From the NCBI GenBank assembly GCA_019915135.1, contig JAHLMK010000022.1, forward strand, positions 719,915 through 783,914: a stretch of DNA of 64,000 nt, read 5' to 3'. Positions 32,990 through 45,454 of the stretch are shown here, in pieces. The position numbers and the translations under genes were made by a program. Under the pieces are notes generated by a model. It saw only the letters and a list, made by a program, of their open reading frames with translations. It was not told the origin of the DNA and searched no databases. Position 1 is the stretch's first letter, and each line of letters begins with the position of its first letter. The DNA is from Strobilurus pachycystidiatus (taxonomy: Eukaryota > Basidiomycota > Agaricomycetes > Agaricales > Physalacriaceae).

Positions 32990-33712
32990 ATTTCCAAAGG
33001 GACGACAAGCAAACACCCGATGCAATACCAAGTGGTTGTCGTGCTGGAGATGGAAAATGGAAAGAGCAATGCGATGGGAATATATGACCGTAGGGTTGAA
33101 TCGCGTGACCTCGGCCAAGGGCTCGGGGGTGATACATAGGGTTTGTACTGAGGGCCTGCACTATGGCGGGGGAATCGAGAATGAGAATGACGGTGGCGGC
33201 GTCAACAGCACCGCCAATCCTTCCAGCTCCAGCCTCACATAACCCGTGGCCAAGCCGACGACGACGAAGGCAAGGACGACGATCACGGCGGTCCCTTCGC
33301 GCTGGGATCATCCACCTCATTCTACACACGCGACGAGGAAGCAGGATCTAGCTTTGCTGAAATTTGACGGTGCTCTATAATTCTCCTCATCCTCCTGCTA
33401 CCATCTCCCTAGCTTTTTCGCCGCCTGTGCCCCGAACAACCATCGTGCTACCTAACGCTCTCTCCTTCGCGTCTAACTCTCAAGTCAATACTCTCACCAG
33501 TCGACAGCTCCGCTCCGCATACCATGCCTGTACGTCTATCACTCTGTTTCCATCACTCTTTGCTTACTGGGCTTGGGCTCTCCTCCAGATAAACTTCACC
33601 AACGAGCAGAAAGATATCCAGTCTGCTCCACAATCAGGAAGTCACCAGGTGGTACGTCTGTTCTTAATTGTGATGTTGCTTATCGCGTACTGACCCCGGT
33701 AGACCCAACTTA
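32990..33712. other. Region upstream of interrupted host gene, unresolved
   Basis: Should contain the promoter of the interrupted host gene (leftward). To the right, 33364-33660 has a proline/serine-rich plus-strand reading with a possible intron (33530-33590) that could be a 5' exon of the next gene, but no start codon is convincing. Confidence 0.4.
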
Positions 33713-35180
33713 TGAATGAACAAGACACTGCACAAACTACCGGGCCTCAACAGTACCCCAAAACCCTTCCCCATCGAAGTCATGGCGGCCTTCGTATGCT
33801 TCGCCAGCATCCTCTACCTCCTTCCATGTAAGTTCTAGCAAAGTGGCGTTGAATTCTTTGCCAATCTCTTCCTCCTCCAGAAGTTTGCGATATCCAATTC
33901 CCAGCTAAATCATCAGAACAGCGGCGCCTCAGGTCGTTCGAGGCGGACTGGAAGCGGCCAAGCCACACCTCGAGCATACCCATCCTTGCCATCGGGTCTT
34001 CATGATGTGACTCGCGCGCGCACAACTATCAACGGCGTATCTGGGCATCAGCAGGAAACGCACTCGCCAGAAGCAGGTAACATCGCAACCTGCGCCCCTA
34101 CGACGCAACCCACGGTCCCCCATACTCCACAGAAAACCGCATCCACTCCCGTCTGGGGTTCCCCGTACAAGGCCCAGGATCCTTCACAGGAATCTGTAAT
34201 GACTCCGCCGCGGGCTTCATCCCAAACATTCGCAATGACTACGCCGTGGAGTTCCCCGAGCAAGACCCAGGATTCGACAATCTCGCCTCTTCGTCGCACC
34301 TTAGAGCAGAGAAATCCGGAACAGCTCTTCCTCTCCACAGACGACAGTGCTCTCTACACCTCTTCACCCATGATACTCAATGCTCGAACAGTGGCCTCCG
34401 CTGAACCTCTGAGGGCAAGGGGATATACGGTTCGAGTGGCGGACCAAATTTATCCTCGATCAGCCCACCCTCAATCTCGACCAGGACGTGGACATGTGCA
34501 CGAGTCCACGTAATGATAGAAGTATCCCTAGGGAAGAGCTGTCGGAGTTTGACGACGGTCCATCCTTTGCGTCGCCCATGGACATGACTATGGATGACCA
34601 GTGCTCGGAGGTGGATTATAGTCATTCCTTTGCGCCGCCCATGGACTTGACCATGGATGAGCAGTCGACCTCTCCCCAGAACTCCACGGGCCAGATCATA
34701 GGTGAACCTGCCTGCCTGGGCTCATCCAACCCAGATATCAGTACTGCGCACGCTCAGGAACTGACTCTAGAGGATGAGAGTACACCTCCTTACTCGGTCG
34801 CCCAATGGGAGGCTCACCAGAAAATCCCTCTCAAAGAGCGACGGCGGCAAGCAGATATCTGCAGGCTGGACGAGTCGTGCTGCCGGATGAGGTAGTACTT
34901 CCCGACCTCGCTGGATGTACAACCCCACTTGTTCCCGCACTCAATCTTGTTGTCTTCAAAGATACGATCATCTTGAACCTGTGAGTCCTCCCTGCCTTTG
35001 TGTAGCGCCACTGTCCCTCACTCATTACCCAACAGGGGCAAAGGCCATGAAGTAGACTACAACAACAAGACTGTCCTAGAACGAGACTATATCCGCCCTC
35101 TTAAATTACCGAGACATCCAAATCGACCCGAAATGCTTCAAGAGCTAAGGGATTTCGGCGCTTTGACCGACCATGAGTAG
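33713..35180 (+). CDS. Unrecognised disordered protein, exon model uncertain
   Basis: Suggested from ATG 33713 (MNEQDTAQTTGPQQYPK) with an intron near 33829-33879. The long middle is Ser/Thr/Pro-rich with two related segments (STPVWGSPYKAQDPSQES, MTTPWSSPSKTQDST). A doubled acidic motif follows (FASPMDMTMDDQ, FAPPMDLTMDEQ). The last part (VVLPDEVVLPDLAGC, LVVFKDTIILNL) is more globular; an intron at about 34981-35035 leads to YIRPLKLPRHPNRPEML and a stop at 35178-35180. A frame change near 34860 needs a further intron or is damage. No family recognised. Confidence 0.4.
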
Positions 35181-37214
35181 TTCACGCAGTAAGAACTCAC
35201 CTACAACATCACTGTCTCCCGCTCACTCAACTTTTGTCAGCGTTGACCACAAGGTCAAGCTCCACAAGTCGGGTCCTCCCAAGGGTAACTATCCTTGGTG
35301 CTCTTGCCGTCGCGGGATAGTTCCTCATATCTTCTTATAGCCAAGCCCACACCCGTTAAGCCTACCGGAAAAGGGGCAGGTCGCGCGACAGCAACATTGC
35401 CATCTGGCCCATTAGGACCTCAAGCTTTAAAGAATAGGCTAGTGCAGGCTAGTGTCCCAGCCCAAGATCCAAAAGCTCCCATCCAGCACGGCAGTCGCGA
35501 CACGCGGACGCCCGCACATATGGCTAACCAAGAAGCACTTGTAAGTGCATGAAAATGTGCTGGTTTTCACCACTGAGGCGTTCTTTAGCTTGACTCTGCA
35601 TTCAAGCATTTTGGAATGGTGGACCCGGACATGGATTTGAACAACACTTTCCTTCCCCAATCGCGCGCTGGAACCATACATCCGTCTCTCTTGACGGATG
35701 AGTGTTCTAAAATCCTGGAATCAAAAATGACAGGCGATTTGCGGGGCGAGCTCCATTTCTTACACGACGCCATCACCGCCTTGGGCAATAAGGTGGAGCA
35801 ACTAAGCTTCACTCGAGGGGATTCGCCTTCTCTTTCCATGTCCCAAGCCACCTCCCCCCTGACGTTCTCAAAAGTCGATACGCCGACTCACCTCAACCAC
35901 AGCTGATTGGTGAGGACGTTTTCGGTCCCATTCTGGAAACCGGGACCACGCACCACCAGAAGGACAACTCTTGGTCTTCATCTCCCACTCTGCGCGATTC
36001 ATTCTCATACGCCGAAGATCATGCCATGTCACCTCCCCTGCACTCCGTATCTACTTCGTGCCAGAGCACTACGGATGTTCCCTTGTCTGCTTCCCAATCA
36101 AACATACCGGAGAAACCACCCAGTTCTCCCACATCTGCCGGAGCAGTGTTTCGTCCAGTTGGATTCTCCCCTCCGCAGCCTGCGGCTGGCACACGTTCTC
36201 CAGCGTCGCGAAACCCAGTGCCCATGCCGCCGGACATACTATCTTCGATGAGCCAGGGTGCATTCTCCCTCCCGCCGCCCGCAATTCGCACGGCTGCTTC
36301 AGCATCGAAAAGCACAGTTGCAGCGCCATCTGGCGTATGTCAAAGCCCAGGCCGCCCAAGTCCCCATGCGAACTTACCGTCTAAGACGGGGGAAACTCTG
36401 AAGCGCGGTCTACAAGCTACAGAAACACCCTCTTCGAGAGCCCATGGTCCTGGGAAGCGAGCTAGGACAGAGAATCCCACTGGAGCCCCTTCCTCTATTT
36501 CCAGACCTGTGTTCAACCCAGATCGTGCGGCTTGGGGTGACAGGGCGCGACCAGCACCCGTTCCAGACGCATCGGTGCCGCAGAGAAACATCATTCGGAT
36601 ACCAACAGCCGACGGAGATATGGTGATAGCTCGAGACCGAGTCCCACTTGACATGATGGGTGGCCTTCGACTGGGAGATAACTGCGAAGACCTGGTTCGT
36701 GTCTGGGACCATGAAGATCCGTGGTATGATCCACCCGTAACCTATCCCATCTTCCTCTACCAGAATGATTGCAAATTCATAATACCGGTGAAACAAATCA
36801 GCCGCCTCTTCAGAGGGAATTCCTATGCAGGCGGAGTATGGAGGACGATCGTCAAAACCTGGGGTGAATACGAAGTACGTCTCATTGCTTTTACCAGTGT
36901 TTTCCACTCATCTCAAGCTCGTTCAGAAATTTATGGAACACTATCAAGACCTTGGGCCCGACGAGTTTGTCCGCCAAAGGGGATCGCTGAAGGAACGTAT
37001 ATTCACAAAAACACTACAGGCCCTCCAAAAGCAGCGAGTTGAAGAAACATCAGAGACCAATCTGCAGGCTATTCGTCAGCGCTACGGAACCAGCTACGAT
37101 TCTCTATTCGTTCTCAAGGGAAAAGGAAAAGCACCGATAACAGATGCCGCCACCATCGTCAAACGCGACAAGGAGCTACAGGCCTTGCAGAGAGAGAAAG
37201 GGTTTCGCTTCTGA
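35173..37214 (+). CDS. Unrecognised protein with conserved-looking C-terminal domain
   Basis: ATG 35173 overlaps the preceding stop by a few bases, so the two may be one gene. Introns are plausible at 35188-35239, 35284-35340, 35540-35589 and 36873-36926. A frame change near 35905 is unexplained. The N-terminus is basic; a helical part (LHFLHDAITALGNKVEQLSF) is followed by about 250 Ser/Pro-rich residues containing GPGKRARTEN, a possible nuclear signal. A globular end reads MVIARDRVPLDMMGGLRLG, PVTYPIFLYQNDCKFIIPVK and HYQDLGPDEFVRQRGSLKER, stop 37212-37214. Likely nuclear; function unknown. Confidence 0.5.
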
Positions 37215-37778
37215 TGTCAGGTTTCTTGCTATCCTCCGAAACAATTGATACCAATATCATCATATATCTATCTATCTATCTTGCTGTAACGATTGGGGCA
37301 GTACGCTATGCGGTTCAATCTTGTTGATACATCTTGGTCTGTCTATCTGTATGGCACGGAGAGTCGGATGTTAGCATGTCGGCTTTCCGTTGACTCAAGG
37401 ATTCTCAGACGTCTATCGGTCCAACACTGAGTGTTGAACAGATAGTATATGTGAAAATAACACTACAGGTGGCATACTGAGTGTTGGCTACTGGCACTCG
37501 ACCCAACCGTGCACCTGAGTGCCGGTCCGAAGTACAAAATACGGAGAAGGACGATGAAGTGTCACACGCCTCAGTGGGCTGTGAGACTGCGATGAAAAGA
37601 GACTTTATCTATTGCAGGCGCGCAAAGACGAAACGCGCACTTTGTGGAGACTACGCAACGCGATGGCACGTAACAGGCCATCAGCCAAGTCTCCCCATTT
37701 GCTTTGGCGCTTTTCGGTACTTTTCCTGGTGTACAAAGCTCAAAAGCTGACAACTGACAAAGTACATGTAGACTCGGT
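37215..37778. other. Intergenic, no supported gene
   Basis: Contains an imperfect tatctatctatctatc run near 37265-37281 and a repeated actgagtgttg (37426, 37478). No coding evidence. Confidence 0.5.
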
Positions 37779-39120
37779 TCAAATAAATTTATGCGTATGG
37801 TGATCTACAAAACGATTCATAAAAAGCACGAAAAGTATCCAGAGCGTAAGAGCGCAAGTGTAATCAAAGTTCTCGGGTAACGGATGAGTACCGAAAACAG
37901 GAAGGAGATGCGCCGCCCGCGCTATTGAATCCAACGGAATGACTTCCAATGTACGAGCACCGCCAGCATACTCGGGTTTGACAACCCACATCCCAGCATC
38001 CTCGTCAAGAACATCGGGCATGAACCAGTGGACTAGCGCACAGGAATGAGTGTAGTCTCCGTACGCGAAAGTGAAGAACAAGAAGACACGGCCCATGCCG
38101 ATGCCTGCTATGCCAGGCTGATCGGGATTGAGTTCCAAGGAAACTGTGTCGTATCGCGCGTACTCATTGTACCAGTTGGAGTTTGACCAAATGCGCTCCT
38201 GATACATGCCTCCAGCACCACACAGATCACTTGGTGCATAAAAGCGAGCCGTGGCGGAATGGTAAACGTAAATCTTCCCGGAATAGGACGGACACTGGTC
38301 GAGGGGGATGGGATCAGGGAACTCCTCGAGGGCGGCGTGATCAATTTTAAATAGATGAGGACAAAAAGCGTTGGGAAAGCGGGGCTGGTGATATAGATGG
38401 CAAGGTCACTTGAGAGACTTTGGATAGTTCTTCTCTGAGAGAGAATGAGAGCGAGGTTTGGGTGATAGAGTGATACACACCTGCACAGGCAGCGACGGAA
38501 ATCGATGTCAATGTCTTCTTCCCATGTATCGGCCCTATCTCCTCAGTCTCATCGTCTTCCGTCGCACCATTCGCCCCGGGCCTCGGGGTAGGTTTACCGC
38601 CATCCATAGTCATGGCCGTATACGATGATGTCGTCCCATCTCTCTCCAACATGCCATCATCGAGCAGTATCGCCCGAAGGGAAGTTGGTCGAGTCGGCAG
38701 ATAGTTTGCACCATCTGCGACAAAGCATGGAGTCGACTCGAGCGTCTCCATGGTTCCTTGACAGCCTTAAAATGCTTCGATTCAATGATGGAGGAGCAAA
38801 GCCCATTCAAAGAGCCGAAGAGAACAATGGATCGATGGCAGTGCTTTAATGCATGTTGCCGCGGTAAGGATAATCATCGCGAACCCCAAGATCAATAAAG
38901 ATTTGTCGGTGTCGACGAAAGTCCTCCAAGGCGCTGTCGATAGCGCGAAGGCCATTACGAGTGATGACATTTCCAAGGGACCAGGTAGCAGAACTCCAGG
39001 AATGATGACATGGCCTTGAGCATGGCGGAAGGAACATAGCCCGCAATGGCTGCAAGATAAACCTGCATAGAACTGTGAGATGGATTGGTCAAGGAGAGAA
39101 AGGACAACACACCTTCATCA
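37779..39120 (-). pseudogene. Plavaka-type (CACTA-like) transposase relic
   Basis: Minus-strand blocks appear in the order found in Plavaka transposases but in shifting frames. They are VYLAAIAGYVPSAMLKAMSS with FLEFCYLVP, then FGSLNGLCSSIIESKHFKAV and KEPWRRSSRLHALSQM, an acidic TEDDETEEIGP stretch, YHSATARFYAPSDLCGAGGM, and an intact C-terminus (FTYAYGDY-like FTFAYGDYTHSCALVHWF, LDSIARAAHLLPVFG, FVDHHTHKFI) ending at 37779. At least one single-base loss (near 38850, between GNMH and LKHCH) breaks the frame. The N-terminal catalytic half is not seen. It is an inactive element remnant. Confidence 0.75.
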
Positions 39121-40730
39121 ATGCTCTTGAAAGGGATCACCGCAGGAACAGAGGACGCGTAATTGGTGGATGGGGGCACGCCTCGTGTGATAGAGGGAGT
39201 ATAATGTAACGCGTTGGCGCGCGGTAAACATCCTAGGGAATGCGGTGAAGGGGACACCGGACACGTTGAGTGCAGTCGACCCGGGTGCCACTCGCGCTCC
39301 AAGACCAGCACAATGCCCGAGGCGGAGAGCGAACTGGGTGACGGTTCTCGCGCCACCCCTGATTTTGGAACGGATGTAGGCGCCAAACAAACGCTGGTGA
39401 GCTGGGACCGAGCGCCTTACGTGCTCGAGCAGGAATAGTCGTGTGACGCTTCGGCATTGTTGCGGCGTTGTCAAAGACGCGTTGTCTCGTGGACGCTGAG
39501 GGAGATAATGATGAAAGGAAAGAAAAGGTATGACCGCGTGGCTGGGAAGAGCAATAGACTTGGACAATGGACACCGGGAAATGTTTGTCTATGATGTGAT
39601 CTCTCAGCTCTGACTCTCTGAGGCAGTGCTGAGCACAACGTTTTGTGGGGACACAATGCTGCTTGCCGCGTGAACCGTATTCTTGCGGACAAGTCGTGCA
39701 GCGAGGAGCACCACTGCTGCACGGAGTTTATCGTCCTTCGAAGTGGTGTTCAGACCTTGAGACAAGATGAGCGCTCACGGCAATAGTCGATGACGAATCA
39801 AGAAACTCACAATCTTCAGCGTCAAAAGAGCGTTGCATTCACATGGCCCGCATGAGCTGGTTTCGTCTCCTACATAGTACGGAAGGCTGTGTTGCGCAGG
39901 GTATGCCGTACAACTGGTAAATAAAGCAAAGGCGTTCCCGCTGACGGCAGCCCTGTCCAACTTGACGGTCGGAGGATGAGAGAGGGCGATTGCCGCCGCG
40001 AGACCAGCCTGGACATGAATTGTGAAAGCTGACACACGTCTTCAGAGAGAAACAAACTCACAAGGTATGGAGATCTGTTCTCTCATATCTCCCTCGGGCA
40101 CACCAATGCGTAGGCCCATGTCAGGACGCGTACCGTGGGTGTTCCGCCGAACGGCCAAGACTAAGTATTCGCAAGTTCTCATGCACCTAGAGATGCATTG
40201 TGTGGCAAGCCTAGCAGCTAAGCCGTTATGTTTCCAGGCGAATACGTTCCGAAGCCGTGTGAGTGTTGCGACTGGGGCCCTTGTCAGAGGTCATATTTCG
40301 AGGGAGTGTATTGTACCTGCAGAATATCGAGGGAATAGGGAACGGCATGATCGCGTTGAGGCTTGTCTTCGGTATCTAGGGCGTATTGTGGCTGAGGAAG
40401 GTGATTGTGGCAGGCATTGAGGACATCTCTGCCGAGTTGGTGCTTTGAGTGTACGGGGTGGGCGAGCGTGATAGACTAAAGAATTAGGGACATGGCAGGT
40501 ACTACGTGAGAGGAGGTTGTAACGTTGTTTGATGTTTGTTCCCCATCGCCGCCAGCGACAACGGCGCGGCTTACCGGCAACCGGTAGACGTTGGTCTCTC
40601 GTTACTGATTCTTGATTCCAGTCTCGGACGTATACCAGCAGCCACGACAGGGGAAGTAAAAGTCGGTAGGTTCTTATGGATAGTGATTGGAAGGGATAGT
40701 TAGAATTACAAAGTTTCGTCCGTAGCATAC
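39121..40730. other. Unresolved, scattered coding-like fragments
   Basis: On minus, 39121-39570 may be the decayed upstream part of the Plavaka relic. 39640-40060 contains spliced-looking readings (AGLAAAIALSHPPTVKLD, YYVGDETSSCGPCECNALL, GLNTTSKDDKLRAAVVLLA) with GTGAGT donors, but no start, stop or family was established. Confidence 0.35.
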
Positions 40731-42004
40731 TAGTCCGAATCTCCCCCCTCCTCATACTCGGATGCACTACTAGTGAGGTCGATAGTCGGAATATACTCAC
40801 AACCTAGCAGTATTGGTAAGATGGGATAATAATCGTATTGAGGAACAGGTGGCAAGAAGTCCATCAGGCGTGGAAGAGCTGGCTTAACGATGGGCGTAGG
40901 AACGGTCAAAGTCAGCTTCGAAGAACCGGACGTTCTCAAACCTGACCATTTAACCCAAAGGAGGTTTAACCCAAAGGAGGTTTAAATCAACCTGAACCCG
41001 GTGAAGATAGAGATCCGAAGTGATGGAAGCTGTATCACGGACGCGACCCAGCACACGCGTAAACGCTGGGAAGCCGCAAGGCTCTGGAAGCTGTAAACTC
41101 TTGAATTGGAGTCCACATTATTAGGAGTACTACAAACCTTGTGTCGCATTAGCGCCTGCTTGAGTATACCTGGCACAAGTATTTTGAGCAATGAATCAGC
41201 GCGTTCACTACGCGGGCCTTGGAAGTAAAAAGTGTAAAGCTGCTGAAGACCATTGATATCAATGACAGAGATGGACCAGTCCTGATCGTGAACGTCAGAG
41301 ATCGCAGAGTATCCGATTGTTCGATATGCTGGAAAGGAGGTAGGAATTCTCGCAGCCACGTGTGGGTAACGCTGAGGCAACTGTCGACTCTCGTTGGTCT
41401 CCAGCTCATGGCGCAAACGTAGGCGCCAATCAACAGCGAAGCCCTTGAATTTCGAGAGAGGAAGTGTCTGATAAGCTTAAATTAACTCATCCCCGAGTCC
41501 CGTACGACCGAGTCCCAGTGCAACGGTGCAATCACAGCCCGGAAGGCCCTTGGTGGTGCTTTTCGATGAGACCTGGCTGAAATCGTATGGCATGAAGGTA
41601 ACACCTCACCTTGTTGTAGTCTCCACCAAGAGCTAAGGCCATCAAAATAAGACCGTTGAGAGTAAGGTCATTATCTCTGGTGGCATGTGCGCGCGAGTAA
41701 AAATGAAAGGCAGGGGCTTCTGCCTTTATATCAAGGCTAGACATGGAATCAAGTTCTGCAGAACGACGGAGATAAGTCTGCTCACTTGTAAGCTACAGAA
41801 CGCCTTCGAAAATGCAAATTTCTGTGAAGGATACGAGCGGCGCCCATGTATCTGAGGTCTAGTCTCCTGAATAAGAGCATATAGGCTGGCTTGCAATATT
41901 GACGTACTGAGTACATGTGGGTGACTGGCGAAAAAGTGGGAAGAGGTGAGATAGTCGGTGGAAGAGGAGAGGTGAGACATCGCTAGAGCATACTCCCCAG
42001 ACAC
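40731..42004 (-). pseudogene. Unrecognised gene, probably degraded
   Basis: Coding-like minus-strand blocks: SGEYALAMSHLSSSTDYLTS with TSILQASLYALIQETRPQIH; AFHFYSRAHATRDNDLTLNG with LALGGDYNK; QRYPHVAARIPTSFPAYRT with WSISVIDINGLQQLYTFYF; then, past a possible intron at 41103-41140, LPEPCGFPAFTRVLGRVRD. A 16-bp tandem duplication (40950-40981) disrupts the end, and the last reading (IPTIDLTSSASEYEEG) is in another frame. I do not recognise the family. Confidence 0.4.
40950..40981 (+). repeat. 16-bp perfect tandem duplication
   Basis: tttaacccaaaggagg occurs twice head to tail, followed by a partial third copy (tttaa). Confidence 0.9.
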
Positions 42005-42139
42005 ATGCCAAGATCGGGCAGTGTCACTGCCCAGCCCGCCTGCGCAGATAAGAAACTGGACAACTGGAGCGCGATGAACGTATAACCATCTCAGTAGCTG
42101 GGAACATAAGTTGTGTCAATGGAGGGACCCAAGTTTACC

Positions 42140-43010
42140 GTCGACAGTCGCCAGCCAAGGCTCTTTCTGATGAGAAGGTCGACCTCCTACTTCTAGCCTT
42201 GCGCCCCCCGTCTTTCACAAACTGGAGAACATCACTACTAGGGAGTTCCCGGACATGTGGAACCTCGCTCCCAAATTCATAACTCAATCTTTTCCGCGCG
42301 TCCTGCTTGATTTTGAGAGTAGAGTTAATAAACGCGGTACAAACCATACCTGCACTGAATACTGGTGGTGAATAGGTAGTTGCCGGAAATCTGCAGGCCC
42401 TGTATGCCGCTGGGATGGGCGCGAATGCTTGTGTTAGTGCCCCAGCGCGTAACGACTGTCCGCAGATTGTGATTGCGCAGATAGCCATCAGTACCAGCGG
42501 ATACAAAGCTCGAATGTGAAAGCTCCTGGTATGTGTTCAAAGACAGCATCTAGCATGGCACCTGTTCCCGTCATCGGACTCACCAGCAGAAATTGGCGGT
42601 CGATGATAGAGGCACCAAGGACGTTGGAGGACGTCGTAGTCGACGTGAAGTCATTACGCTTAGATCGTCCGACCTGTTGCTTGTCCTTCACCGAACGTTT
42701 CATTGTGGCAGTACGTTTCTGCTCACAGATGGGGCCACTTATTCATGCCTCTTTTGCCCCACGATCCAAATTCCATTCCGCGACTGCATCCAGCGCGCAC
42801 GTAGTGCTTTCCTGCGTTTCCTGCGACGAGCTTGGACACGGGCAAATCGCCGACACGGAAAGCGACGCTGCGTAATCATAATCCCTGGCGTCCGACGTGA
42901 ATGCCGCAACGTTGCCGCTATCGGACCTCGCCCAAACGATGTCGGAGACCGGGTCAAAACATAGAGCAGACACTGGGACCGGTAGCGACGTTGACCGGGA
43001 TGTGGTGGCT
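42140..43010 (-). pseudogene. PAN2: PAN2 deadenylase subunit, WD40 part, broken
   Basis: Minus-strand pieces of the PAN2 N-terminal beta-propeller: VSALCFDPVSDIVWARSDSG and NVAAF, then in other frames SVGDLPVSKLVAGN, GMEFGSWGKRGMNKW, LGASIIDRQFLLVSPMTGTG, SFVSAGTDGYLRNHNLRT and HPSGIQGLQISGNYLFT. Frame changes and stops occur between blocks (for example in the SVGD and NKWP regions). The downstream UCH-like and exonuclease domains of PAN2 were not found. PAN2-PAN3 shortens poly(A) tails; an intact copy is expected elsewhere in the genome. Confidence 0.7.
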
Positions 43011-43144
43011 GGTTGCTATAAGTCGGGTGACTGAGGACGGAGGCATAGTTTTGCAGCCGATGGCATTGACACGATTGAGCAAATGAATGAGTTGCATCAT
43101 GTCTACGGTGGCTGGGTCAATAGATTGCGCAGAACGGAGGATAG

Positions 43145-43652
43145 TTATAGACGGTCGTCGATGGAATAGATGGCGTTATGTTCCAGAGTCTGATAGATCT
43201 GACAGACGGCAAATGATATGCTGCATGCGCAGTCAATCAGGAACAAAAGGGGAGTTACGAGGGCGTCGGAGATGGTGGAGACAGGGAAAGTAGATAGACG
43301 CCGGAAAGAAGAGTTCCTCTCGAATGCCGAGGACGTGATCGGGTGAGTAGGAGATGGGTGAGAGCAAAAAGGTCGGGTGGAGCGAGAGCCCGAGCCCGTT
43401 GAAGCACCGGAGTCTTGCCGCGTCAAGAGAGGGGATGGCATAGAGAATGCGTCCAGAGTGTGTTTGAACTTAGTGGAGGGCAGCGTAGGCACCTCTGATG
43501 CCTCTCGTAGAAAAGGCAAACCGTGCGGTTCGCAGGTCAGGCATACTTTTCTTCCCTTCTAGGTGGACCTGTTGCATAGTTCGCATGCCACCAGGGGCGT
43601 AGGAAGCATTCCGTCCGCGGAGCTGGTCTCTGATTGAGGGCGCGGTCGTCAT
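43145..43652 (-). pseudogene. Unidentified N-terminal gene fragment
   Basis: ATG 43652 opens TTAPSIRDQLRGRNASYAPG and GMRTMQQ. A GTCCAC..TACGAG-type intron then gives EASEVPTLPSTKFKHTL and a Ser/Pro/Thr-rich stretch (SPLLTRQDSGASTGSGSRS). The reading decays after SDALVTPLLFLIDCACSI. A regulatory or kinase-type N-terminus is possible, but nothing is recognisable. Confidence 0.35.
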
Positions 43653-44109
43653 TGGTGTTGGGGCTCGTGTGAGCTGTAAGGTCGTTGATAGAAAATGTAT
43701 CAGATGCGGCAGGATTGGAAAGATAACTCTTAGAGGAGCGAGTCGAGAAGGTTCCGGCGCTGTCAGATCAAGTGCAAGGGTGGCGGGATCCAGCTGGCCA
43801 TAACAAGAGGAAGAGGTTTCGATGCCTGAAAGTGCGAAGGAGGAAGATGCCGAAAAGTTCTAGTCTATTGAGAATGAACGGGGGTGCCGGGTTACGCCTT
43901 CATCCAAATCGCCCTTAAGAGGCCGGGGATCGCGACTAAGCCGCATAACTGCCTTCCCTGGGGGCGGGTCAGACGATAAAAAGGTATATCTCTGCTAGAC
44001 GTACAGCTGATTGTCGTCTGAGGACACAGCGTCGTCGTGATCGGCAGTATTATTCTCAATTCATTTCTGTAGAGCATGCACCAAGTTTTTCATTGCCTCA
44101 GTCGTCGGG

Positions 44110-44600
44110 AGCTCCGAGCGGCGATTCATCACTGCGCTCGGCAGCCATTTGATGGAATTGCTTCCACATCAAGGACGTACAGAGTGTGGAACTGGGAGAG
44201 GCAATCGAGAACTCGTGTTATCTTGTTCCGCGACAAAGAGAAGACCTGAGCAAATTGTATGAGAGCAGGCTTGTGACCATGTAAGTGAAATGACCTTGAG
44301 GCCCTTCAGCAACTCCCCTGACCTGGGCGGAAGCCGCTTGATCTTGTCGCGGCTGATGTTCAGTGTGTCGAGAGAAGGCTTAAGAGTCAGCTGTTGAAAG
44401 CTGATAAGGCAAAGTCAAGAGAGAAATGAAGGCAACGCACGACTTCTGGAAAGACCGGGACGGTTGCCTTTGAGGTCAGATGTCGGAGACGCAACAGCGT
44501 CGCGAACTGCATGGGCGATGGTTTCAGTCGGTTGTTGCTCAATACAATCCTGAGAGGAGTCCGTCAACGGAGACAGTGGCAGTGTGGGCGGGTGTGTGCA
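44110..44600 (-). pseudogene. SOG2: SOG2-type leucine-rich repeat relic
   Basis: Minus-strand LRR units in order: LRIVLSNNRLKPSPMQFATL with LRLRHLTSKATVPVFPEVV; LDTLNISRDKIKRLPPRSG with LLKGLKV; FSLSRNKITRVLDCLSQFHT with LYVLDVE. The PMQFATL...PVFPEV and SLSRNKITR pattern is that of fungal Sog2 proteins of the RAM morphogenesis pathway. Units sit in different frames with stops, and the reading ends in two stops after NGCRAQ. The upstream stretch to about 45180 may hold more of it. Confidence 0.55.
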
Positions 44601-45454
44601 CCTCTCGACGCGGTACGCTCCCTGAGCAGGTCTGCACCCTGATGAATGGCTCCTCTGCCGCAGCGGCGTCAATATTGGCCAAAGTTGTTTCAATGAAGAC
44701 GAGCGTCGAGCCATGGCCCTCCCATGCAAAACCAAGGCCGGCCTCCTTGACATGGGCGACGGTAAGTTTCAACGGCGAGTTGGAGTCCGAGCCTCGCGCA
44801 TTTTTCTTTCGGGGTCAACCGTCAGTGCCCGTCACAGGTCCTTCAGTGTCTGCCGACTTGTCGCAATGTTCGAGTGGGTATTCCGCCGCCTCCACTCGAC
44901 AACACCGCCTACCTTGCCGCCTACGGTCCCCCGCACACTTCAAGGGGCTCAAGCTGCGCGGAGAAGGTCGACATCCGTATACGCCACAACGAGGGGACCG
45001 AGGAAGTCATTGGGCGCGGAGAGACCGATGCAACTCTCGGCGATCGTAATTCAGTCGAAAGGTATGTCAGATAAAAAGCTGCTGCCTGCACGCTCGCCAT
45101 GATGCCTTGAAAAACGGGCGTGAATTGAGGTAGCGCGTTCAACAAGGAACGGCGGGAGGAGAGTGGGCGTTTCGTCGCCATGAAAGTGCTGGGCTAGGAA
45201 CAAGTTTTCAGTCACATCACTCAAAATCTGACATCACCATTATGGTCGAGCACTGATCGTCAAGAAGACAAGAAGACCAAGATTTTTTTTTGCAAAAAAA
45301 GATAGCAGCTATATACAGGAACGAGACCTTGTAGGTATGCGGTACATCAACGATGTAGGATGCTCAAGATGGAGACCGAGTACACAGAGGAGATAGATGA
45401 GTGCAGAAGTCACATCATAACTTCATATGTCCACGAGAGCAATCGACAATATAC

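Noticed and set aside
45199..45300. Retroposed poly(A)/poly(T) tail near the PUF relic
   Set aside because: Only short A/T runs (for example near 45283-45300); the broken genes keep introns, so they are not retrocopies.
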